A DNA stretch of 17,927 bases from NCBI GenBank assembly GCA_035535055.1, contig DATLQT010000049.1:1-17927 (forward strand). Reading direction: 5' to 3'. A model generated the notes under the pieces. It made no database searches. It saw nothing but the letters and a program-made list of their open reading frames with translations, and had not been told where the DNA came from. The position numbers were made by a program, and so were the translations under genes. This document shows positions 7,701-15,523 of this stretch, in pieces. The stretch is from UBA6019 sp035535055 (GTDB taxonomy: Bacteria > Chloroflexota > Dormibacteria > Dormibacterales > Dormibacteraceae). Numbering within the stretch: position 1 is the stretch's first letter; the number at the start of each line of letters is the position of its first letter.

Positions 7701-8318
7701 CTAGGCGCCCGCGTCCGAGGCGGCCTTTTCCGCCAGCTGTTTCAGCATCTCATACGGCTGGGCGCCCATCACCAGGTAACGCATGCCGAAGACGTGGGCG
7801 GGGATGCCGTTGATGCCGACCTGGGTCGCCTCCCGCCGGTTGGAGTCGAGCAGCTCCTGGTAGCGGCCGGCCTCCAGCTCGGCCGCCATCGCCTCGGCGT
7901 CGAGGCCGACCTCGGTCGCGATCGCCTTCAGGCCCTCGACGGTGGAGATGTCGCCCGTCTTCTCCCAGTAAGCCTTGAAGAGCGCCTCGTGCATCTCCCG
8001 GAAGAGAGAGTGCTCGCGGGCAAACTCGGCGGCCGAGAGCGCCAGCCTGGTGTTGATCAGCCGGCTGCCACGCTTCATCACCAGCCCCTCCTGCTCGGCC
8101 ATCGAGAGGTAGGGGGCCGAGTCGATGCGCGCGAGGAAGGCGGGCGGGAAGTACTCCTCGTAGCTCATTCCCTCGGGCGGGACCTCGGGGTGCAGCTCAT
8201 AGGGCAGCCAGGTGATTTCGACCAACCCCTCGGCCTCCAGGCGATCGACTCTGACCGAGTCGACGTAGCACCAGGGTCAGACGTAGTCGGAGTAGATCAG
8301 CAGGGGAACAGCAGCCAT
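7701..8318 (-). CDS. DsbA/FrnE-family oxidoreductase, candidate selenoprotein (UPWC active site)
   Basis: Read from ATG 8318, the gene encodes MAAVPLLIYSDYV, then an in-frame TGA (8279-8277) at codon 14, then PWCYVDSVRVDRLEAEGLV, and continues in the same frame to TAG 7701. With the TGA read as one residue, the product is 205 amino acids with the full DsbA/FrnE thioredoxin-like layout: a beta strand, an active site at 14-17, a helical insert (about 60-150), the cis-Pro strand GINGIPAHVF, and LVMGAQP near the end. In FrnE-type proteins the active site is CPWC. Here the first Cys is TGA, giving UPWC if TGA encodes selenocysteine. A SECIS-like hairpin follows at the right distance. Translation from the TTG at 8225 would give a 174-residue protein with no active site and no first strand, so that start is unlikely. 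The alternatives are a nonsense mutation or a base error (TGC to TGA). Expected role: thiol/disulfide exchange, probably cytoplasmic since no signal peptide is seen. Confidence 0.8.
8240..8272 (-). promoter_or_regulatory. Candidate bacterial SECIS hairpin inside the DsbA/FrnE gene
   Basis: Twelve bases after the TGA, the mRNA can fold GUCGACUC (8264-8257), loop GGUCA (8256-8252), GAGUCGAU (8251-8244): eight pairs, the last one G-U. An outer GGUG/CGCC pairing (8272-8269 with 8243-8240) extends it across a four-base bulge. The TGA-to-loop distance is 20 nt and the loop starts with G, which fits the published consensus for bacterial SECIS elements as I recall it. The GGUC in the loop is the same as in the E. 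coli fdhF element. An AGA codon, otherwise seldom used in this GC-rich window, sits in the hairpin, consistent with selection on RNA structure. Confidence 0.65.
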
Positions 8319-8338
8319 CGTTGTAAGGGAAAAGCTAA

Positions 8339-8362
8339 CCCGCCGGGAACATTCCCGGCGGG
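8339..8362 (-). terminator. Terminator after the cold-shock gene
   Basis: On the minus strand, CCCGCCGGG (8362-8354) and CCCGGCGGG (8347-8339) form a nine-pair hairpin with a six-base loop; two more A-T pairs could narrow the loop. It lies 20 bases after the cold-shock stop and is followed by the T-rich run TTAGCTTTTCCCTT. The T tract is interrupted, so termination may be partial. That would allow read-through into the DsbA/FrnE gene, which starts 20 bases further on. Confidence 0.7.
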
Positions 8363-8381
8363 GCCTCGAATTCTTCGCCGA

Positions 8382-8585
8382 CTAGGCGGCGCGGACCCGC
8401 GTCGCCCGGGGGCCCTTCTGGCTGGCCTCGACCTCGAAGGTGACGGCTTCGCCCCCGTTCAGGGAGTCGAAGTTGAGGGAGGTGTCCAGGCCGCTGCGGT
8501 GGAAGAAGTACTCCTTGCCATCCTCCGCGGCGATGAACCCGAAGCCCCTGTCATTGACGACCTTCTTTACGGTTCCGTTCGGCAT
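8382..8585 (-). CDS. Cold-shock protein, CspA family
   Basis: This is a 67-residue single cold-shock domain, the usual size for CspA-type RNA chaperones that melt mRNA structure in the cytoplasm. The start PNGTVKKVVNDRGFGFIAAEDG carries RNP1 (GFGFI), and EYFFHRSGL carries RNP2. The usual Trp after the first GTVK (often KWF) is absent. ATG 8585 is chosen because GAGGA (on the minus strand, within 8600-8594) sits about nine bases upstream; the GTG two codons earlier (8591) would be only three or four bases from it. A long inverted repeat precedes the ribosome site and a terminator follows the gene, so it can form a complete single-gene unit. Confidence 0.93.
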   Translation of the reverse strand: MPNGTVKKVVNDRGFGFIAAEDGKEYFFHRSGLDTSLNFDSLNGGEAVTFEVEASQKGPRATRVRAA

Positions 8586-8601
8586 CGACACGTTTCCTCA
8601 T

Positions 8602-8651
8602 GTCCTTCTCTCGGCCTGGGTCACGAACCGCTCGCGTCTGCAGAGAAGGAC
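8602..8651 (-). promoter_or_regulatory. Inverted repeat in the cold-shock gene leader
   Basis: AGAGAAGGAC at 8642-8651 and GTCCTTCTCT at 8602-8611 are perfect 10-base inverted repeats, separated by 30 bases that can themselves fold weakly. In the minus-strand mRNA the stem ends right before the ribosome site and start of the cold-shock gene. Cold-shock genes often carry structured, temperature-responsive leaders, so a regulatory role is plausible but unproven. The promoter of the gene should lie between here and 8777; TAGAGT, reading on the minus strand near 8700, is a weak -10 candidate. Confidence 0.45.
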
Positions 8652-8777
8652 TTGGGACCGCGGCGACCGTCGCCCCGACAAATGGCGGGCGAATTGGTGA
8701 GACTCTAGCAAACCGATTCCGGGGTGCGCCAGCCTCAAAACGAGGGCGCTTGGCGGAGATGGTAGCCTCAGGCTTCC

Positions 8778-9752
8778 ATGACTGCCCGGGTCGCCTGTCT
8801 CAGTCCTTTCAGCGAGCAAACGGTCCGGGACCTGGTCGATTCCCGGCACCCGGTCGAGGTGGTCCTGGTGCCCGACCCGCCGGCGCAGGAGGCGGTCCTC
8901 GAGGCCACCCACCTGGCCCACCTGGTGATCGCCGACCAGCGCCACAAGCACCGGCTCGACCGCCGGGTGCTGGAGAACATGCGCAACTGCCTTTTGATCC
9001 AGGCCGCCTCGGTCGGCTTCGACACGGTCGACCACCGCGCCGCCGCCGAGCTCGGCATCCCGGTCGCCAACTGCGCCGGCTACAACCGGGAGGCGGTCGC
9101 CGACTGGACGGTGCTGGCGATGCTCGCACTTGTGAGGCGAGGAGGCTGGGCCGACCGCCAGATGCGACAGGAGGGTGGCTGGTGGAGCCAGCAGGAGCTC
9201 CTCGGGCACGAGCTGGGCTCCCTGAGCGTCGGCATCATCGGCCTCGGCAACGTGGGCGGGACCGTCGCCCGTCGGCTGACCGGCTTCGGCTCCCGGATCC
9301 TCTACGCCGACCCCGACCCGAGCCGCGAGTTCCCCGGCGCCGAGCGGATCGACCTCGACGAGCTGCTGGGCACAGCGGACGTCGTGACCGTCCACGTCCC
9401 GCTCGACGTCGAGACTCGCGGGCTTATCGGCCGCGAGGCCTTCGCGCGGATGAAGCCGGGCGCGATCTTCATCAACGCCTCGCGGGGGCCGGTGGTCGAT
9501 GAGGCCGCCCTGGTCCATGCGCTCGACCTAGGCCACCTGGCCGGCGCCGGGCTGGACGTCTTCGAAACCGAGCCGCTGGCAGCCGACTCCCCGCTCCGCA
9601 AGTTCGACCGCGTCTTCTTGAGCCCGCACTTCGCGGGCACCACCGTCGAGGCGCGGCAGCGCCTCCGCGAGATGATCGCCACCAACCTCAACCGGGTCCT
9701 TGATGGCGAGGCACCCTTCAACATCGTCAACCAAGTGGCGGTGCGCTCGTGA
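8778..9752 (+). CDS. D-isomer specific 2-hydroxyacid dehydrogenase
   Basis: This is a 324-residue NAD(P)-dependent dehydrogenase of the D-2-hydroxyacid family (SerA, glyoxylate reductase, phosphonate or C-terminal-binding-protein type). Seen are the nucleotide-binding GLGNVG (155-160), an acidic residue after the next strand (Asp178 in YADPD, favouring NAD), and the catalytic triad Arg236 in NASRGPVVD, Glu265 in DVFETEP and His284 in LSPHFAGTT. No ACT or other regulatory domain follows, so it is not a long-type SerA. Its stop overlaps the aldolase start (GTGA), so the two are almost certainly co-translated. A role in reducing or oxidising a 2-keto/2-hydroxy acid connected with the aldolase is an inference from position. 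It starts at ATG 8778 with no ribosome site at a normal distance; TAGCCT ten bases upstream could be a -10 for a short-leader mRNA. Confidence 0.87.
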   Translation: MTARVACLSPFSEQTVRDLVDSRHPVEVVLVPDPPAQEAVLEATHLAHLVIADQRHKHRLDRRVLENMRNCLLIQAASVGFDTVDHRAAAELGIPVANCAGYNREAVADWTVLAMLALVRRGGWADRQMRQEGGWWSQQELLGHELGSLSVGIIGLGNVGGTVARRLTGFGSRILYADPDPSREFPGAERIDLDELLGTADVVTVHVPLDVETRGLIGREAFARMKPGAIFINASRGPVVDEAALVHALDLGHLAGAGLDVFETEPLAADSPLRKFDRVFLSPHFAGTTVEARQRLREMIATNLNRVLDGEAPFNIVNQVAVRS

Positions 9753-10531
9753 ACCGGCTGCGCCAGATCTGGGACGGACGTCCGACCTACGGCGGCTGGT
9801 GCACGATGCCCGGCAGCGTCAGCGCCGAGATCATCGGACGGGCCGGCTACGACTGGGTCTGCGTCGACACCCAGCACGGGCTGGTCGGCTACGAATCGAT
9901 GCTGGCGATGCTGCAGGCGCTGACCGCGGCCGGCTCGCCGACCATCGTCCGCGTCCAGTGGAACGAGCCGGCCTCGATCATGAAGGCTCTCGATGCCGGC
10001 GCCGAAGGCGTGATCGTGCCCATGGTCAACACGGTCGAGGAGGCGAAGGCCGCCGTCGGCGCCTGCCGCTACATGCCCGACGGCTACCGCAGCATGGGAC
10101 CGATCCGGCCCCGGATGCTGGATCCGAAGTACTCGGTGGAGGGAGGTAAGGACGTCGTCTGCGCGGTCATGTGCGAGACCGCCCAGGCGATGGAGAACCT
10201 GGACCGGATCCTCGAGGTGCCCGGGGTCGACGCCGTCTTCGTCGGGCCCAACGACCTCGCCGTCTCGCTGGGCATCCGCGGCTCCAGCTACGCCGGACAG
10301 GATCCCCGCCACCACGCGGCCATGGAGCAGATCCTCGCCACCTGCAGGGCGCGGGGCGTCATCGCCGGGATCATGTGCGGCACGCCCGAGACCGCCGAGC
10401 ACTGGCGGCAGGCTGGCTTTTTGATGCTGGCGATCGACTCCGACGCGTCGATGCTGACCAAGGCAGCCCAGGCCGACGCCCGCCGTTGCCGAGAACTGGC
10501 CGCCGAGTCGGAGGCCGCCCCCGCGTCATGA
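9749..10531 (+). CDS. HpcH/HpaI-family class II aldolase
   Basis: This is a 260-residue metal-dependent aldolase of the HpcH/HpaI family. Members split 2-keto acids such as 4-hydroxy-2-oxoheptanedioate or 2-keto-3-deoxy sugar acids into pyruvate and an aldehyde. Conserved residues are in place: His43 in DTQHGL as general base, Arg68 in IVRVQ binding the pyruvate carboxylate, Glu143 in CETAQA and Asp169 in VGPNDLAVSLG for the metal. Family length is normal. The GTG start at 9749 overlaps the previous stop, and its own TGA overlaps the ATG of the next gene. The real substrate is not determined by these motifs. Confidence 0.88.
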   Translation: MNRLRQIWDGRPTYGGWCTMPGSVSAEIIGRAGYDWVCVDTQHGLVGYESMLAMLQALTAAGSPTIVRVQWNEPASIMKALDAGAEGVIVPMVNTVEEAKAAVGACRYMPDGYRSMGPIRPRMLDPKYSVEGGKDVVCAVMCETAQAMENLDRILEVPGVDAVFVGPNDLAVSLGIRGSSYAGQDPRHHAAMEQILATCRARGVIAGIMCGTPETAEHWRQAGFLMLAIDSDASMLTKAAQADARRCRELAAESEAAPAS

Positions 10532-11202
10532 GCGACGAGAAGCTGCTGGCAGCGCTGGCTAGGTACGACTCCCCGACGCTGAGCAACGCGATCGAGAGCT
10601 TCGACGTCCGTAACCGCGACGAGGGGTACACGAGGCAGGAGATCCTCTGCATGTTCCCCGACCTGCCGGCGGTGGTCGGTTACGCCGCCACCCTCACCGT
10701 GCGCAGCCACGAGCCACCGCTCAACCCGTTGGAGCCGTCGGTGCTCTGGCGCCACGTCCGCTCGATCGAGGGGCCTCGGATCCTGGTCGCGCAAGACCTC
10801 GACGACCCCGAGGGCGTCGGGGCCATGTGGGGCGAGGTCCAGGCCACCATCTTCACCGCCCTCGGCTGCCTCGCGATCGCCACCGACGGGGTCGTCCGCG
10901 ACCTTCCCGAGGTCAGGGCGATGGGGATGCAGCTCTACGCGACGGGCACCACCGTCTCCCATGCCTACGCTCACTTCGAGTCGGCCGGCCACGGGGTGAG
11001 CATCGGCGGCCTCGCGGTGCGGCCCGGCGACCTGCTCCACGCCGACCGGCATGGCGTCCTCCTCATCCCCTACGAGATCGCCGAGCGGCTGCCGGCGGCG
11101 GCCGACAAGGTCATCGCCACCGAGCAAAAGCTGATCGGCTGGATCCGCTCCAAGGACTTCGACCCCGACCAGCTGGACGAGATGCGCAAGGTGGAGCACT
11201 AG
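10528..11202 (+). CDS. RraA-like / HMG-aldolase-fold protein
   Basis: The 224-residue protein belongs to the RraA/demethylmenaquinone methyltransferase-like fold. It includes true class II pyruvate aldolases (4-hydroxy-4-methyl-2-oxoglutarate aldolase) and RNase E inhibitors. The diagnostic pieces are WGEVQATIFTALGC and DGVVRDLPEV, with Arg124 and Asp125 as the pyruvate- and metal-binding pair, followed by the GDLLHADRHGVLLIP strand. Given an HpcH aldolase and a dehydrogenase directly before it, I favour a metabolic lyase or decarboxylase over an RNase regulator. It starts at ATG 10528 within ATGA; ilvD begins one base after its TAG. Confidence 0.82.
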   Translation: MSDEKLLAALARYDSPTLSNAIESFDVRNRDEGYTRQEILCMFPDLPAVVGYAATLTVRSHEPPLNPLEPSVLWRHVRSIEGPRILVAQDLDDPEGVGAMWGEVQATIFTALGCLAIATDGVVRDLPEVRAMGMQLYATGTTVSHAYAHFESAGHGVSIGGLAVRPGDLLHADRHGVLLIPYEIAERLPAAADKVIATEQKLIGWIRSKDFDPDQLDEMRKVEH

Positions 11203-11203
11203 G

Positions 11204-12883
11204 ATGTCCTCGCTGCCCAGCCGCCGCCTCCTGGAGGGAAAGGACCGGGCCGCCGCGCGGGCGATGCTGAAGGGGATCGGCTTCGACGACCGCTCCCTCG
11301 CCCAGCCGCAGGTGATGGTCTCCCACGCCTGGATCGAGACGATGCCCTGCAACTACAACCACCGCGACATCGCGGCGCAGGTCAAAGAGGGCGTGCGCGC
11401 CGCCGGCGGCACCCCGATGGAGGTCAACACGATCGCCATCTCGGACGGGGTGACGATGGGGACCGAGGGGATGAAGACCTCGCTGGTGAGCCGGGAGCTG
11501 ATCGCCGACTCGCTGGAGCTGGTCGCCCGCGGCCACTACTTCGACGCCCTCTGCTGCATCACCGGCTGCGACAAGACGATCCCCGCCGGGGCGATGGCCC
11601 TCACCCGGGTGGACCGGCCGGGCTTCGTCCTCTACAGTGGCTCGATCGCCTACGGCCACTGGCGTGGCCGCGACATCGCGATCGCGGACACCTTCGAGGC
11701 CATCGGAGCCGAGTCGGCCGGGCGCATCAGCGCCGCCGAGCTGAAGGAGATCGAGGACGCCTCCTGCCCGGGGGCCGGCGCCTGTGGTGGCCAGTACACC
11801 GCCAACACGATGGCGATGGTGCTGGAGGTGCTCGGCCTCTCCCCCTTCGGCTACAACACGATCCCCGCGATCCACGCGGGCAAGGGGCCGGCCTCGGTCG
11901 AGGCCGGGAAGCTGCTGATGGACGTGCTCGCCGCCGACCGCAGGCCCTCCTCGATCCTGACCCGGACCTCCTTCGAGAACGCGATCGCGGCCGCCGCCGC
12001 GTCGGGCGGCTCGACCAATGTCGCCCTCCACATCCCGGCCATCGCTGCCGAGGTGGGGATCGAGATCACCATCGATGACATCGACCGCATCAGCCAGCGC
12101 ACGCCCCTGATCGCCGACATGAAGCCCTGGGGCCGGTACTTCGCGGTCGACCTCTACAACGCCGGCGGCATCGGGCTGGTGACCCGGCGGCTGATCGAGG
12201 GCGGCTTCATCGACGGATCGGCCATGACCATCACCGGGCGGACCCTGGCGGACGAGGTCACGGCCGTCACCGAGGCGCCCGGCCAGAAGGTGGTCCGGCG
12301 GCTGGACGACGCGCTCGCCGCCGAGGGCGGGCTGGTCATCCTGCGTGGCAACCTCGCGCCCGAGGGCGCGATCGTCAAGGTCACCGCCCACACCATGCGG
12401 ACCTTCACCGGGAAGGCGAGGGTCTTCGACGACGAGGACCACGCCCTCGACGCGGTCCTCCGCGGCGGCGTCGAGCCCGGCGACGTGGTCGTCATCCGCT
12501 ACGAGGGCCCGCGCGGCGGTCCCGGCATGCCGGAGATGCTGTCGGTGACCGCCGCCATCGTCGGCAAGGGCTGGGGCGAGAAGGTGGCGCTGGTCACCGA
12601 TGGCAGATTCAGCGGCGGCACCAACGGCCTGATGGTCGGCCACGTCGCGCCCGAGGCCGCCATGGGCGGCCCCTTGGCGGGCGTCCGCGACGGGGACCGG
12701 ATCACCATCGACGTGGACGGCCGCCGGCTGGAGGTCGAGGACGTCGACCTGGAGGAGCGGATGCGGGACTGGAAGCCGCGAGTCGCGCCCTACGCCACCG
12801 GCGTGATGGCCAAGTACGCGGCGCTGGTCGGTTCGGCCGCGACCGGCGCGGTCACCCGTCCCCCGGCAGCCGCCAACGACTGA
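11204..12883 (+). CDS. ilvD: Dihydroxy-acid dehydratase
   Basis: This 559-residue IlvD/Edd-family dehydratase turns 2,3-dihydroxy-3-methyl acids into 2-keto acids for valine, isoleucine and leucine. The Fe-S ligands expected in this family are visible: Cys49 in TMPCNYN, Cys122 in TGCDKTIP and Cys194 in CPGAGACGG. Other signatures are FNTIA-like VNTIAISDGVTMGTEGM, TANTMAMVLE, and DGRFSGGTNGLMVGHVAPEA near the C-terminus, where the family's active-site Ser lies. Length fits IlvD rather than the longer sugar-acid dehydratases. Context is mixed: upstream neighbours look catabolic, but ilvBNC lies convergently just downstream, and no other ilvD is in view. I favour true IlvD; a sugar-acid dehydratase is the alternative. 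Confidence 0.85.
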   Translation: MSSLPSRRLLEGKDRAAARAMLKGIGFDDRSLAQPQVMVSHAWIETMPCNYNHRDIAAQVKEGVRAAGGTPMEVNTIAISDGVTMGTEGMKTSLVSRELIADSLELVARGHYFDALCCITGCDKTIPAGAMALTRVDRPGFVLYSGSIAYGHWRGRDIAIADTFEAIGAESAGRISAAELKEIEDASCPGAGACGGQYTANTMAMVLEVLGLSPFGYNTIPAIHAGKGPASVEAGKLLMDVLAADRRPSSILTRTSFENAIAAAAASGGSTNVALHIPAIAAEVGIEITIDDIDRISQRTPLIADMKPWGRYFAVDLYNAGGIGLVTRRLIEGGFIDGSAMTITGRTLADEVTAVTEAPGQKVVRRLDDALAAEGGLVILRGNLAPEGAIVKVTAHTMRTFTGKARVFDDEDHALDAVLRGGVEPGDVVVIRYEGPRGGPGMPEMLSVTAAIVGKGWGEKVALVTDGRFSGGTNGLMVGHVAPEAAMGGPLAGVRDGDRITIDVDGRRLEVEDVDLEERMRDWKPRVAPYATGVMAKYAALVGSAATGAVTRPPAAAND

Positions 12884-12929
12884 ACCGGGCGGGGGGTCAC
12901 GACCTCGCCGCCAGGGCAGAGGCCCTTTG

Positions 12930-13154
12930 ATGACCAGGCGGGTCGCGGTGACCGTCCATCCCGGCGCCTCTCGCGCTAAGGTCGAGGAGGGCGCCGGCGG
13001 GCTCCGGGTGTGGGTCACCGCCAGGCCGGTCGAGGGTACGGCCAACCAAGCCGTGCTGAAGGCTGTCGCCAAACACCTCGGAGTCCCGTCGAGCGCGGTT
13101 ACCGTCGTGCTTGGTATGCGCGCTCGCAGGAAGGTGCTGGAGATCGCCGGCTAG
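12930..13154 (+). CDS. DUF167 (YggU-like) small protein
   Basis: This 74-residue protein belongs to the DUF167/YggU family, small alpha/beta proteins found across bacteria with no settled function. The family pattern is clear: VTVHPGASRAKVEE at the start, LRVWVTARPVEGTANQAVLKAVAKHLGVP in the middle, and VLGMRARRKVLEIAG at the end. The ATG at 12930 is preferred over the TTG just before it; AGG lies about seven bases upstream. It follows ilvD by 46 bases and may be the last gene of that transcript. The 37 bases to the end of convergent pheA show no clear terminator. Confidence 0.85.
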   Translation: MTRRVAVTVHPGASRAKVEEGAGGLRVWVTARPVEGTANQAVLKAVAKHLGVPSSAVTVVLGMRARRKVLEIAG

Positions 13155-13191
13155 GCAGAGCGGGCCCGGGAGGGTGCGCTGGCTGGTCGCT

Positions 13192-14028
13192 TCAGCCGGC
13201 GGGCGCGATCGCCGCGGGATAGGCGCCGAAGTAGCGGAGCTCATTCGCCTGCCCCTCGAGGTCGGCCAGCGCCTCGCCCGCCGCCTCCGGGTCGCCGACC
13301 TCGAAGTCGACGTAGAAGAGGTACTCGAAGGGGCGGTCGCGAAGGGGGCGGGAATCGAGGCGGGAGAGGTTCACCCCGCGCTTGGAGAACGCCTGCAGCG
13401 CCTCCACCAGGCTCCCCGGCCGGTGCGCCGCAATGAAGGCCAGCGACGCCTTGCTGTTGGGTGCTGCGGCCTCGGGGCGGGTCGGGATGCCGCGCTCGAT
13501 GACCAGGAAGCGGGTGCGGTTGGAGGGGTCGTCCTGGATCCCCTCGAAGAGGACCTGGAGTCCGTAGCGCTTGGCGGCCGAGCGACTGGCGATGGCTCCC
13601 AGGCCGCGCACGTGCGACTCCGCCACCTGGCGGGCGGCGCCGGCGGTGTCCATGAAGGGGACCGCTTCGATCTCGTGCTCGGCCAACCAGCGCCGGCACT
13701 GGGCCAGCGCCTGGGGATGGGAGATGGCCCGCTTGACGGGTTCGCCGTAGCCGAGCAGGCAGTGCCTGACCGGGTGGACGTGCTCGCCCACCACCGTCAG
13801 GAGGCGGAAGTCCCAGAGCAGGTCGTTGACCTCCTGGACGATGCCGGCGAGGCTGTTCTCGACCGGCAGCACCGCCGCCTCGACCTTTCGGTCGATCAGC
13901 GAGCGGAAGGCCAGGGCGAAGGTCTCGTGCCCGATCGTGCGCAGGCCCGGCCGGACGACCTGGGCCGCCTCGTCGGAGTAGGCGCCGGCCTCCCCCTGGT
14001 AGGCGACGGCTCCGCCTCGAGGGCTCAC
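13192..14028 (-). CDS. pheA: Prephenate dehydratase
   Basis: This is a 278-residue monofunctional prephenate dehydratase, converting prephenate to phenylpyruvate in phenylalanine synthesis. The catalytic domain runs from AYQGEAGAYSDEAA through VLPVENSLAGIV to SNRTRFLVI, where Thr172 of the TRF motif is the key catalytic residue. A C-terminal ACT domain (about 193-270) contains RPGSLVEALQAFSKRGVNLSRLDSRP, which normally binds phenylalanine for feedback control; the family's ESRP is DSRP here. No chorismate mutase domain is fused. The GTG start lies four bases after the ilvC stop with no ribosome site, implying translational coupling and membership of the ilv operon. Confidence 0.92.
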   Translation of the reverse strand: MSPRGGAVAYQGEAGAYSDEAAQVVRPGLRTIGHETFALAFRSLIDRKVEAAVLPVENSLAGIVQEVNDLLWDFRLLTVVGEHVHPVRHCLLGYGEPVKRAISHPQALAQCRRWLAEHEIEAVPFMDTAGAARQVAESHVRGLGAIASRSAAKRYGLQVLFEGIQDDPSNRTRFLVIERGIPTRPEAAAPNSKASLAFIAAHRPGSLVEALQAFSKRGVNLSRLDSRPLRDRPFEYLFYVDFEVGDPEAAGEALADLEGQANELRYFGAYPAAIAPAG

Positions 14029-14032
14029 GCTG

Positions 14033-15067
<1,035 letters not shown>

Positions 15068-15523
15068 TTAGGCGGTTCTCCTTATGGCTACAGGGCCGGT
15101 TCGGGCCAGCTCCAGGATCCCGAACGGCTTCAGGAAGTCGATGAAGTCCTCGATGGTGTCGGTGTCGGCGGTCAGCTCGACCAGGTGGTCGCCGGCCCGC
15201 CGGGCCCCGTACTGCTCGATCGTGGGTGGCACCGTTTCAACGCGCGCGACCAGCAGCTCGCGGCTGTAGGTCGAGGCCTCGGTGATGTCCTCTACCGAGA
15301 TCACCTCGATCAGCCGGTCAAGCTGCTTGGCGACCTGGTCGACCTCGGCGTACCCCGCGTCGACGGTGAGCGTCATCCGCGACCGACCGGCGACGGTGCT
15401 GGGCCCGACGTTGACGGTCTGGATGTTGAAGCCGCGGCGGCGGATCATGCCGCTGACCCGCGCCATCACGCCCGGCTGGTTCTCCACCGTGACGGCCAAT
15501 AGCCGCAGCCGGTCATGCACCAT
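15068..15523 (-). CDS. ilvN: Acetolactate synthase regulatory (small) subunit
   Basis: This 151-residue small subunit activates acetolactate synthase and confers valine feedback inhibition. The N-terminal ACT domain (about 1-80) has the signature TVENQPGVMARVSGMIRRRGFNI, and the second domain contains SRELLVARV and the C-terminal GPVAIRR. It starts at ATG 15523 inside the ilvB 3' end (11-base overlap), with GGGAG seven to eight bases upstream, so production is tied to the large subunit. It is shorter than the ~160-175 residues common in this family, mostly at the C-terminus. The symbol ilvH is used for the same protein in other species. Confidence 0.93.
   Translation of the reverse strand: MVHDRLRLLAVTVENQPGVMARVSGMIRRRGFNIQTVNVGPSTVAGRSRMTLTVDAGYAEVDQVAKQLDRLIEVISVEDITEASTYSRELLVARVETVPPTIEQYGARRAGDHLVELTADTDTIEDFIDFLKPFGILELARTGPVAIRRTA

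Noticed and set aside
7701..8225. A conventional 174-residue gene starting at TTG 8225
   Set aside because: It lacks the first beta strand and the active site, while the upstream frame continues perfectly through TGA to ATG 8318 with family-like sequence.
11111..13072. 653-residue minus-strand open frame opposite ilvD
   Set aside because: Antisense shadow; ilvD has its complete motif set on the plus strand.
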